From positions 1-20,885 of IMG/VR virus record IMGVR_UViG_3300045974_000997: a stretch of 20,885 nt of DNA; one strand, given 5' to 3'. The stretch's first letter is position 1, and each line of letters begins with the position of its first letter. Made by a program: the position numbers and the translations under genes. The notes under the pieces are model-generated. The model had not been told where the DNA came from. It made no database searches and was given only the letters and a program-made list of their open reading frames with translations. Origin of the DNA: a virus. Positions 7,001 through 12,961 of the stretch are shown here, piece after piece.

Positions 7001-7555
7001 TTAGCGGATTGATCTGCCCAGGTTGTGGCGGGCTACGTGCTGGACGAATAGATTGGGCAGTTCTCGACGCAAATACCGCTCGCGCTGCTGGTGGGTCATC
7101 ACCTCCCACCCGACCTGGGAGATACCGTACTTCCACACCCCGTCGGTGAATTTCACATGGGCATGCATGGCGCGCGAGAAGGGGTCGCGATCAATCTGCG
7201 TCATCAGGGTTTCAAGCTGCACGAGGTAGAGTTGCGGGGACTGCACTGCATCAGCCGGCGACACAACCATGTAGGGCGTGTTGTTTGGATCTGCATAGGT
7301 CATCACCGGCTGGTCGTCGGTGCTCTGGCTGTGCATTGTTATGGTTTCAGTCGCCGGGAACAGAATCGACATATGACCGGCCAGTTCTCTGGCCCGGGTC
7401 AGTACATCGCGCAGCTCCGCTATCTCTCCGCGTTGAGACGAAATGATGTCGCGATAACTCTCTACGACCTGTTGCAGCATCACGTTGTGCGTGGTGCAGG
7501 CCTGGAGGGCTTCGCGGGCGCGGCGGCGTTGGTTTCTACCAAATCGGCGGCTCAT
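7001..7555 (-). CDS. hypothetical phage protein, 184 aa
   Basis: A very basic N-terminus (SRRFGRNQRRRAREAL) leads into a coiled-coil-like helix (about residues 25-62). A globular part follows, with HVKFTDGVWKYGISQVGWEVMTHQQRERYLRRELPNLF near the C-terminus. I know no family name for it. The basic start could bind nucleic acid, which is inference only. AGGGGC lies 5 nt before the ATG, and the ATG overlaps the stop of the upstream zinc-finger gene as ATGA. It is the last gene before the operator-bearing gap at 6909-7000. Confidence 0.65.
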   Translation of the reverse strand: MSRRFGRNQRRRAREALQACTTHNVMLQQVVESYRDIISSQRGEIAELRDVLTRARELAGHMSILFPATETITMHSQSTDDQPVMTYADPNNTPYMVVSPADAVQSPQLYLVQLETLMTQIDRDPFSRAMHAHVKFTDGVWKYGISQVGWEVMTHQQRERYLRRELPNLFVQHVARHNLGRSIR

Positions 7556-7788
7556 ACATTGCCCCTAGGACTAATACATTGATCAACCTTGCTAATCCCG
7601 TGCACGTCACGGACATGCTGCCAAAGCCCTTGTTCCTTCGGCTTCGCATCGCAGTGTGGGCACTTAACCCGCTTGTAGACTGGTTTTACTTGGCTGCGCT
7701 TTGGCTCGTTCTCGTCGTACTCGCCGATGTCGTAATCGTGCGCCTGCTTGATTTCTTGGCGCATGTAGTCGTGTGCGTATTCACCCAT
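7552..7788 (-). CDS. small C2H2-type zinc-finger protein, 78 aa
   Basis: I start at the ATG at 7786-7788, preceded by AGGAG 7 nt upstream, and not at the longer frame reaching 7857. The N-terminal half is acidic and Tyr-rich. The C-terminal half holds a single Cys2-His2 finger, CPHCDAKPKEQGLWQHVRDVHG, with the usual CxxC...HxxxxH spacing, followed by a short tail. It probably binds zinc and perhaps DNA or a host protein. It overlaps the membrane-protein gene upstream by 8 bp and the 184-aa gene downstream as ATGA. Confidence 0.75.
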   Translation of the reverse strand: MGEYAHDYMRQEIKQAHDYDIGEYDENEPKRSQVKPVYKRVKCPHCDAKPKEQGLWQHVRDVHGISKVDQCISPRGNV

Positions 7789-7897
7789 GGTTGTGCTCCT
7801 TGCGTCGACCGCAAAACTTACATAGCGAGTCCCAAGCCCAGAACGGCCACAACACAATCACAGCAGCCACGATAAGCCTGGCAGTCTTTCCGTTCAT
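7781..7897 (-). CDS. tiny single-pass membrane protein, 38 aa
   Basis: The ATG at 7895-7897 overlaps the stop of the 31-aa ORF as ATGA. Residues 6-24 (ARLIVAAVIVLWPFWAWDS) form one hydrophobic, Trp-rich helix. A short tail follows with a CKFC pair and a basic/His-rich end, so the N-terminus is short and the tail Cys-rich. It overlaps the zinc-finger gene by 8 bp. A longer in-frame extension to 7966 has an Arg-rich start that I consider a shadow. It is one of three consecutive small membrane proteins here. Possible roles are interference with host membrane functions or superinfection exclusion, but this is inference. Confidence 0.6.
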   Translation of the reverse strand: MNGKTARLIVAAVIVLWPFWAWDSLCKFCGRRKEHNHG

Positions 7898-7989
7898 GAC
7901 AGATACCCCAGGAAAAAACAGGCCACTGCAAACAGCACGAGGCGCACGGCCACGGTGCGCATCCATTGCTCAATTTTCCCGGCGCTCAT
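7894..7989 (-). CDS. 31-aa putative membrane micro-protein
   Basis: The ATG at 7987-7989 overlaps the stop of the upstream 52-aa gene as ATGA, and its own TGA overlaps the next ATG as ATGA. The peptide has a short amphipathic start (SAGKIEQWMRTV) followed by a hydrophobic helix of about 18 residues (VRLVLFAVACFFLGYLS). The exact fit between two neighbours with 4-bp overlaps on both sides, together with a clean membrane helix, supports a real gene despite its size. No strong Shine-Dalgarno is seen, so translation is likely coupled. Function unknown. Confidence 0.6.
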   Translation of the reverse strand: MSAGKIEQWMRTVAVRLVLFAVACFFLGYLS

Positions 7990-8144
7990 ACTGGCAACCA
8001 GAGCAGGGCAGCACAAACCACACAGCAGGTCACACAGGCGGTGATCACTACTTTGTCCTGCCAATCGAAAGGCCGCAGATCTTCAACCAGTTGCCACTCT
8101 TTTGCCGGAGCGGTGGGCTGGATAGCACTTGTGTCTTTGGGCAT
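7986..8144 (-). CDS. small C-terminally anchored membrane protein, 52 aa
   Basis: The start is the ATG at 8142-8144, with an excellent GGAGGA Shine-Dalgarno. The first 30 residues are soluble and acidic/aromatic (KEWQLVEDLRPFDWQDK). The last 20 form one hydrophobic, Cys-rich helix (VVITACVTCCVVCAALLWLP) ending at the C-terminus, a tail-anchor layout. It is the first of three overlapping small membrane-protein genes. A perfect operator-like palindrome (8158-8173) lies 13 bp upstream, suggesting repression in the lysogen. Function unknown. Confidence 0.65.
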   Translation of the reverse strand: MPKDTSAIQPTAPAKEWQLVEDLRPFDWQDKVVITACVTCCVVCAALLWLPV

Positions 8145-8157
8145 AAATCCTCCAAAA

Positions 8158-8173
8158 TATCCGTTAACGGTTA
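8158..8173 (-). promoter_or_regulatory. perfect operator-like palindrome before the small membrane-protein genes
   Basis: The sequence TATCCGTTAACGGTTA contains CCGTTAACGG, a perfect 10-bp palindrome of the same class as the sites in the immunity region. It covers the last codons and stop of the 196-aa gene and ends just before the GGAGGA of the 52-aa gene. TATTTT follows on the minus strand (8159-8154), but a transcript from that -10 would omit the Shine-Dalgarno. It may therefore be an operator or roadblock site, not a promoter. Confidence 0.5.
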
Positions 8174-8754
8174 TTGATGGTCGTGGCTTTGGTAATTGCG
8201 GCGTTTGCCTGATCAACCAGACTGCAATCAACGCTGATGGAGCCATAGTCCAGCAGCATGTACTTCAATGCGCTCAATAGGTCGGGGGCCGCTGCGATCA
8301 GCGCTGCATTTGCTTCCGTGGTCCCGTCCTCGCGCAGATAGACCGTTGCCACATCGTGGGTGTCGGGCGCCTGGCCACAGATGATGTCGCCCTGGCCGAT
8401 GTGGAACCACGGGCCGGGAAGGTGGGCAATAGGGGAAATACCCAGGTCGGTCTGGCCTGTGTCTGGCTGCAGTTCTTGGACTCTGCTCTCCAGTTCCAGC
8501 ACGCGCGCCTGCAGCGCATCGCGCTCGCCTGCCGTTTCCATCAGCAAAGCAAACACTGGGGCTGGGTCGCCGGCTACTTTTTCCAACTTTTCGGTAGCAA
8601 TACCATCGCAGGCATTCCAGCACACTGCAAGGCGGCGGGCTAGGTTGTGTGAGTATTGCCGGACCGTTGCCACCAGGCCATCAGCGTGCCGCAGTTCTGA
8701 ATGCGCATAGACCGTAAACGCTTCCAGCCTCCCGTATGTATGTGCGCTGCTCAT
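8164..8754 (-). CDS. phage protein of the ANAALIAAAPDLL family, 196 aa
   Basis: The protein contains two motifs widespread in early proteins of temperate phages: NLARRLAVCWNACDGIATEKLEKV near residues 37-60 and ANAALIAAAPDLLSALKYML near residues 148-167. Between them is a coiled-coil segment (about 70-95) and a compact strand region (GPWFHIGQGDIICG). The role of these Ea22-like/early phage proteins is not established. A CGGAGG lies 5 nt before the ATG, which overlaps the upstream stop as ATGA. It shares its first motif with the next gene upstream, so the two may be paralogues. Confidence 0.75.
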   Translation of the reverse strand: MSSAHTYGRLEAFTVYAHSELRHADGLVATVRQYSHNLARRLAVCWNACDGIATEKLEKVAGDPAPVFALLMETAGERDALQARVLELESRVQELQPDTGQTDLGISPIAHLPGPWFHIGQGDIICGQAPDTHDVATVYLREDGTTEANAALIAAAPDLLSALKYMLLDYGSISVDCSLVDQANAAITKATTINNR

Positions 8755-9269
8755 GCTGGCCTCCGGGTGTATTCCTTGGCGATGGCCTCGGCCTTGGCGA
8801 CCACTTTCCGCGCGTTTGTCAGCGCCTCGTCGTCAGACTGATTCATCATGGTGGGGTTGTTGTCGATGTGCCAGGCCAATCCATTGCACAGCGTGTCCAG
8901 GGCGTCCAGCAGGTCAGCATGCGACCGCTGCATCATCCGGTAGGGCATGGTGGCCGTTCCCAGAGCGTCAACCGCTTCGATCAACTCGGTTTCACAGCCC
9001 ATAAACGAGTTCCAGCAGGCTACCAGTCTCCGGGCATTGGCCGCGCGCATGTCGGGATTGTTAGGCCCGAAGTCCAACGCAACGGCAACGGTTGCGGAGG
9101 CGTCGTGGTTTTGGATTGCTGTCTCCGGCATGCCCTTGTTGTCGAATATCTCGACGGCTACCTGCAGTAGGCCGGGCGTGTGTGGCTTGGCCGGTGCAGG
9201 GGCCAGTGCCTGCCTGAGTTTCTTGCTCATGTTCATCTGACCGGTGATAAGTGGGGTAATCGGTTTCAC
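8751..9269 (-). CDS. phage early protein related to its neighbour, 172 aa
   Basis: A central motif ANARRLVACWNSFMGCETELIEAV (about residues 77-100) resembles the ARRLAVCWNACDGIATEKLEKV motif of the 196-aa protein downstream. Both then carry a DLL-AL helix (ADLLDALDTL here). I infer duplication followed by divergence, or two members of one phage family. The GTG at 9267-9269 is chosen because GGAGG lies 8 nt upstream and it forms a GTGA overlap with the upstream gene. An ATG at codon 12 is an alternative. Function unknown. Confidence 0.7.
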   Translation of the reverse strand: MKPITPLITGQMNMSKKLRQALAPAPAKPHTPGLLQVAVEIFDNKGMPETAIQNHDASATVAVALDFGPNNPDMRAANARRLVACWNSFMGCETELIEAVDALGTATMPYRMMQRSHADLLDALDTLCNGLAWHIDNNPTMMNQSDDEALTNARKVVAKAEAIAKEYTRRPA

Positions 9270-9472
9270 GACCGGACCTCCAGAAACTTGCGGACGGCGT
9301 GGAGGGTGCGCAGCTCTACGGGTTTGGACGTGTTCTGCTCGCCGCAGATCGTCAGTTCATGGGCAATGATGATTCCGCTGCCGACGATGAATTGCAGGCC
9401 ACCGCGGACCATGGCGACGGCGGCGCGCTCCAGGTCTTTGGTGTTCATGGTAGTGGTGTTGGGGTTTGTCAT
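9266..9472 (-). CDS. hypothetical phage protein, 68 aa
   Basis: The ATG at 9470-9472 has a perfect AGGAGG 4 nt upstream and overlaps the methyltransferase stop as ATGA, so I reject the longer frame to 9556. The protein has a Thr/Asn-rich start, a hydrophobic Gly-rich middle (AAVAMVRGGLQFIVGSGIIIAHELTIC in its core) and a basic C-terminal helix (LRTLHAVRKFLEV). No domain is recognised. The hydrophobic middle could be buried or membrane-associated. Confidence 0.65.
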   Translation of the reverse strand: MTNPNTTTMNTKDLERAAVAMVRGGLQFIVGSGIIIAHELTICGEQNTSKPVELRTLHAVRKFLEVRS

Positions 9473-11592
9473 GCAGCCTCCTGGATGCGTTGTGATTCTT
9501 GATAGTTGGCCGCGACATAGGCGCGGGCCATGGGTGGGCAAACCGAATTTCCACACATGCGGACTTGTGCGGTCTTAGTCAGCACGCGGCCATCGCCGCC
9601 ACGCTCGATCTGATAGCTCTCAGGGAATCCTTGGGCCCTGTAGAGCTCGCGCGGTGTGAGCATGCGTAGGCCGATGTCAACGATCTGGTATTGCTGGCCC
9701 TTGACCGTGACCAGACCGAACCGGTCTTTTGTGGTGACGGTGTGCAGCGGATCGCCCAGTTGCGGGTCCTGGTCGGTGCCGTAGTACTTCACAAGGAACG
9801 CACGAACCTCGGCATGATGGGTGCCTTGCGCGCTGATGGTGTGCAACGGCTCGTCGACTGGCTGGCCTTCCTTGCTGGTGCCACGCAGCTTGATCAGGTT
9901 GCTGGTGACCAGCGCCTGACCGCCAGAGCTGGTGACGGTGCGCAGCGGTGTCTCGGCATCCCAGGCGTTGGGCCCTCTGCCGGTAGTCTTGCTGTTGGCA
10001 GTGTTGACCAGTACCGAAGTGACCAAAGCGGCGGGCATGCCTGACGCCGTGACCGTGTTCAGTGGGTCGGTGATGTCGCGCACGCCATGGCTCCAGTGCT
10101 TTGCGCCGTTGGCTTCCTCGCCGTGGCCCATGTGCACTAGGTTGGCGGTAATCAGCGCAGCGTCTGCCTTGCTGGTGGCGGTCGCGGTGGGTTCATCCAG
10201 GCCGCGCGGGCGGCTTTGTCCGGCTCGGCCACCGACACCGGCCAGCACTGCTGTGACCATTCCCATCACATTGCCCGTGCTGGCGCGGGCCGGTGTGCCG
10301 CCTGCTGTCACGGTATGGATTGGTTCATCCATCGCACTGCCAGTGCTGCCAGACCGAAACTTGGTCAGGTGTGCTGTCAGCAGGCTGTGGTGGTCCACGC
10401 TGGTTACGGTGCCAAGCGGGTCTTCCATATCACTGCCGACCACGCCGGTGTAATGCTTCACAAGCGAAGCCGCAACCAGCCCAAAGTGCCCGCCCTTGAC
10501 CTCAGCCATCTGCGTGCGCAGCGGTTCGTCAATCGGCATGACGCGCTGGCTCGAAGCATTGGCGTGCTCGTTAAGGAACGCGGTCACCAAGGCGTGCTTC
10601 TGGCCCGCCACTACGGTGCCAAGCGGCTTGTGTAGGTCCAGCGCGCGTGGCGCCTGGCCTTCGCGTTCACCATAGCCAGTCTGCACCAGCGTCGGAACAA
10701 TCAGCGCCTTCTCGCCCCGATTGGCTCCGGTTACGGTATTGAATGGCTTGGTGATGTCCTCGGTGCGGTCGCCGCCTTGGTGGGTCAGCGGCACGATGAA
10801 CGGGTTTGCCGCGTTGACGACGTAGCGCATGATGCCTTTGGCGATACGCCGTTTGGTGGCCTCGGCCAGGGGACGGGTGCGCTCGAAGATACTGGGCGCA
10901 GGGATGTCCCACTGGATGCACTCGGCGGCGGTGCGGAAGGGCTTGAGCTTCTTCTGTTTGACTGGCAGGGTATCGGGCGCTCCGTGGGTAGCCGACGGGA
11001 ACACGATCGGAAGGCCATCGCACCGGGCGACCAGGAACAGGCGCTTGCGGATAGTGGGTGTTCCCATATCACTGGCGCGGTCCTCGCGGAAGTCCACCGT
11101 GTAGCCAAGGTTCTCCAGTGACGACTTCCAACGCTTGAAGGTGCGGCCCTTGCGCTCCTTGCATGGCATGTTGTTCGCGTCCAGCGGGCCCCAGGTCTGG
11201 AATTCCTCAACGTTCTCCAAGAAGATGACGCGCGGCCGTACCAGCTTTGCCCACTTGATGACGACCCAGGCCAAGCCCCGAATTTTCTTGCTGACCGGCT
11301 TGCCGCCCTTGGCCTTGCTGAAGTGCTTGCAATCGGGCGATGCCCAGAGCATGCCCACGGGGCGACCGTCGACAACAGCCAGCGGGTCCACCTCGAACAC
11401 GTCCGACACGAAGTGCAGCGTTTGCGGGTGGTTTGCCTGGTGCAGGGCCACGGCTTCCGGGTCGTGGTTGATGGCGATGTCAACAGAGCGACCGATCGCC
11501 TGCTCAATGCCGGTACTGGCACCACCACCACCGGCAAAAAGGTCGATCACCAGTTCGTGGTGGATGGGGAGTAGGAATTGGGGACTTAGCAT
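9469..11592 (-). CDS. phage DNA cytosine-C5 methyltransferase with internal repeat array
   Basis: This 707-aa protein would transfer a methyl group from AdoMet to C5 of cytosine, probably shielding phage DNA from host restriction. Motif I is DLFAGGGGASTGIE (17-30), motif IV with the catalytic Cys88 is SPDCKHFS (85-92; PDC where the classic form is PPC), motif VI is ENV (126-128), motif VIII is IRKRLFLV (181-188), motif IX is about 643-661 and motif X is CGNSVCPPMARAYVAA (680-695). Between VIII and IX, where the target-recognition domain sits, are about ten repeats of roughly 25-40 residues with the core PLxTVTxxxxxALVxxxL (279-633). Typical enzymes have 330-450 aa. CGGGG lies 7 nt before the ATG. 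It heads the leftward operon after a 42-aa ORF. Confidence 0.93.
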   Translation of the reverse strand: MLSPQFLLPIHHELVIDLFAGGGGASTGIEQAIGRSVDIAINHDPEAVALHQANHPQTLHFVSDVFEVDPLAVVDGRPVGMLWASPDCKHFSKAKGGKPVSKKIRGLAWVVIKWAKLVRPRVIFLENVEEFQTWGPLDANNMPCKERKGRTFKRWKSSLENLGYTVDFREDRASDMGTPTIRKRLFLVARCDGLPIVFPSATHGAPDTLPVKQKKLKPFRTAAECIQWDIPAPSIFERTRPLAEATKRRIAKGIMRYVVNAANPFIVPLTHQGGDRTEDITKPFNTVTGANRGEKALIVPTLVQTGYGEREGQAPRALDLHKPLGTVVAGQKHALVTAFLNEHANASSQRVMPIDEPLRTQMAEVKGGHFGLVAASLVKHYTGVVGSDMEDPLGTVTSVDHHSLLTAHLTKFRSGSTGSAMDEPIHTVTAGGTPARASTGNVMGMVTAVLAGVGGRAGQSRPRGLDEPTATATSKADAALITANLVHMGHGEEANGAKHWSHGVRDITDPLNTVTASGMPAALVTSVLVNTANSKTTGRGPNAWDAETPLRTVTSSGGQALVTSNLIKLRGTSKEGQPVDEPLHTISAQGTHHAEVRAFLVKYYGTDQDPQLGDPLHTVTTKDRFGLVTVKGQQYQIVDIGLRMLTPRELYRAQGFPESYQIERGGDGRVLTKTAQVRMCGNSVCPPMARAYVAANYQESQRIQEAA
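9694..10758 (-). repeat. about ten degenerate protein-level repeats in the methyltransferase
   Basis: Repeats share the core (D/E/K)P(L/I)xTVT...(A/G)LVT..L. They start near residues 281, 321, 354, 389, 421, 465, 507, 547, 579 and 613. The spacing varies from 25 to 45 residues. The DNA itself is not a clean tandem repeat, so the array is old and under protein-level selection. Confidence 0.85.
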
Positions 11593-11594
11593 GA

Positions 11595-11723
11595 CTAAAC
11601 CCCGATACCAAGAATCTTGCGTGCCATTGCGGCGCTGGGTTCTCTGCGTACCTGGGAGTAGGTGTATCGGGCGTCCATTTGAAAATAGAGCGCCGCGTCG
11701 ATGTCTGACATCTGATCAACCAT
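11595..11723 (-). CDS. 42-aa ORF leading the methyltransferase operon
   Basis: The ATG is at 11721-11723 with AAAGGA 7 nt upstream, and the TAG at 11595-11597 is 2 bp before the methyltransferase ATG. The peptide begins MVDQMSDIDAALYFQMDARY and ends with a basic helix (ARKILGIGV). It is soluble, with no recognised domain. Its strong ribosome-binding site and first position after the operator-flanked promoter support expression. It might act mainly as a translational leader for the methyltransferase, which has only a modest Shine-Dalgarno. Confidence 0.65.
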   Translation of the reverse strand: MVDQMSDIDAALYFQMDARYTYSQVRREPSAAMARKILGIGV

Positions 11724-11742
11724 CTTTAAATCCTTTCCGTTA

Positions 11743-11780
11743 ATTCCGAATACGGATATATTATTAACCGAAAAAGGATA
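11743..11780 (-). promoter_or_regulatory. leftward early promoter region with two operators
   Basis: Two operator-like palindromes lie 20-57 bp upstream of the first leftward gene: 11743-11758 (ATTCCGAATACGGATA) and 11765-11780 (TAACCGAAAAAGGATA, one core mismatch). Their centres are 22 bp apart, the same as for the pair at 6947-6984. TAATAA on the minus strand (11766-11761) lies between them and could be the -10; no good -35 is seen. This is the likely equivalent of lambda PL. It is presumably blocked by the repressor in the lysogen. Confidence 0.7.
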
Positions 11781-11830
11781 TTTGCGTGAAATTTTTTACG
11801 GGTCGCAGAAATGCAACCCAAGCGTGCAAT

Positions 11831-12364
11831 TTAGACAAGTTTTAGCCGCTGTCCGATTGGCTCAATAGACCGCGTTGCAGACACTGAGAGTTGACACGGA
11901 CCGCAGAGCAGCACGAATTTTGCTGACTGGGATTGATGCGACCAGTGGCGATCTAAATACAAATCAGATGCCGGTAGTTGAACGCTGCAGTGTTGACATT
12001 GGCAACCACTGGCGTCGATCAATTCGCGCTTGCGGCGGGCTGGTTGAGAACTATGGTTCTGGACAATGGATGGTGTTACTTCGATGTCCGGTCGCCCGAC
12101 TTCCTGGCGCAATTGCAGCGCGGCCTCTTCAAGTGCAGGCAGCATGACCCGCGCATGCTCAGGCTCCAAGCCAATTCCCTTGGTGCTGACTTGTCCGCAT
12201 GCGGTGAGCGTGATATTGATAATCGCGACAGGCTTTAACTCCGAGATTGCCTGGTCGATGTGCCATTGCTTGAGTGCAGCAACACGCTGAGGATTCGGCT
12301 GGATGACGTCAGAGCTAAGACTTCTTACGGCCCCTAGCAATGGTCCCCCGTTCTTTTTCGACAT
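11831..12364 (-). CDS. HNH-like/zinc-ribbon protein co-encoded with the repressor, 177 aa
   Basis: The first 100 residues are unrecognised, with a strand-helix pattern. The last 70 read RRKRELIDASGCQCQHC (Cys121, 123, 126), then DLYLDRHWSHQ (138-143) and FVLLCGPCQLS (Cys154, 157). This is the layout of a treble-clef HNH fold: CxxC, a D-H core, then LLCxxC. The usual DHI-P core is altered to DRHW and the final Asn is absent, so nuclease activity is doubtful. The ATG at 12362-12364 has AGGGA upstream and lies 50 bp inside the repressor gene, so it is probably translated from the repressor transcript in the lysogen. It might be a lysogenic-conversion or defence gene. Confidence 0.6.
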   Translation of the reverse strand: MSKKNGGPLLGAVRSLSSDVIQPNPQRVAALKQWHIDQAISELKPVAIINITLTACGQVSTKGIGLEPEHARVMLPALEEAALQLRQEVGRPDIEVTPSIVQNHSSQPARRKRELIDASGCQCQHCSVQLPASDLYLDRHWSHQSQSAKFVLLCGPCQLSVSATRSIEPIGQRLKLV

Positions 12365-12866
12365 TCTTATTCCCTAGATTTTTTACGTGATCAGCTGCGG
12401 GGGGCCGTGACGATGCCCTCTGCACTGCCGCGACCATCGCGGCGGGAATAGTTGTAACTGAATTCAAACCGATTGGGGAATTATTTTCAGACGGGGGAGG
12501 GGCCTTGCGCGCTACTACCAACCCTATGTAGCCTATGACCGTATGCTTTTCTGCCTCGTCCAGCTTGCGCCACTCTTTAAGCAAGGTCAACTCATCAGTG
12601 CTGGGTGCGATTGGGACCGCATCGGATCCCTCCTTAATAGGAGCAATCAGCGACAACGGGTCGACCTTGAAGGCCTTGGCCAACGACTCCAGAACATCGA
12701 GGCCGGTGTGTACTTGGCGGGTGAGCACGCGCTGAACGGTGGACTGTGACAAGCCAGTGCGCTTGTGTAGCTTGGTCTGCGTGTCAAGCTCAGGGCGTGC
12801 ATCCATCAGTGCACGTAACCTGATCGCCAGTATGTCTTTGAGTTCCATGGCGGCTGAGTATTCCAT
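12315..12866 (-). CDS. phage repressor (CI-like), XRE helix-turn-helix, no peptidase domain
   Basis: The protein has 183 aa. Residues about 10-68 form an XRE/Cro-CI helix-turn-helix: TKLHKRTGLSQSTVQRVLTRQ contains the recognition helix, followed by TGLDVLESLAKAFKVDPLSL. The C-terminal part has a helix LTLLKEWRKLDEAEKHTVIGYI and a basic, probably disordered tail. There is no LexA/S24 Ser-Lys peptidase domain, so RecA-driven self-cleavage is unlikely. Divergence from a Cro-like gene and clustered operators identify it as the lysogenic repressor. An ATG at 12846-12848 is an alternative start, and plausible because the palindrome at 12860-12875 covers the upstream ATG. Neither has a Shine-Dalgarno. 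Confidence 0.82.
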   Translation of the reverse strand: MEYSAAMELKDILAIRLRALMDARPELDTQTKLHKRTGLSQSTVQRVLTRQVHTGLDVLESLAKAFKVDPLSLIAPIKEGSDAVPIAPSTDELTLLKEWRKLDEAEKHTVIGYIGLVVARKAPPPSENNSPIGLNSVTTIPAAMVAAVQRASSRPPAADHVKNLGNKNVEKERGTIARGRKKS

Positions 12867-12875
12867 AAACGGTTA
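12860..12875. promoter_or_regulatory. operator-like site at the repressor start
   Basis: ATTCCATAAACGGTTA fits the consensus TAWCCG-N4-CGGWTA with one core mismatch (CCA for CCG). It covers the outer start codon of the repressor, so binding would block or attenuate repressor transcription (autoregulation). Confidence 0.55.
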
Positions 12876-12884
12876 ATAAAACGA

Positions 12885-12911
12885 GGTTATTTGAATAACC
12901 GTTTTGGGGTA
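12885..12911 (-). promoter_or_regulatory. repressor promoter and operator
   Basis: Bases 12885-12900 form the palindrome GGTTATTTGAATAACC (7-bp arms, 2-bp centre). Overlapping it, 12896-12911 (TAACCGTTTTGGGGTA) matches the operator consensus with one core mismatch. On the minus strand TATTCA (12897-12892) can be a -10, with a weak ATGCAA 16 bp upstream (12919-12914). Transcripts would start near 12885, giving a 19-nt leader to the outer repressor ATG. The arrangement CGGTTATTC directly after the operator mirrors the Cro promoter. Confidence 0.6.
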
Positions 12912-12961
12912 ACTTGCATCCGTGTGCAACTGCGCAAAACACACAAGTTGCCAAAAATGGA

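Noticed and set aside
10785-11537. 250-aa Arg/Ser-rich minus-strand frame
   Set aside because: Alternative frame of the methyltransferase gene; low-complexity Arg/Ser composition and no motifs.
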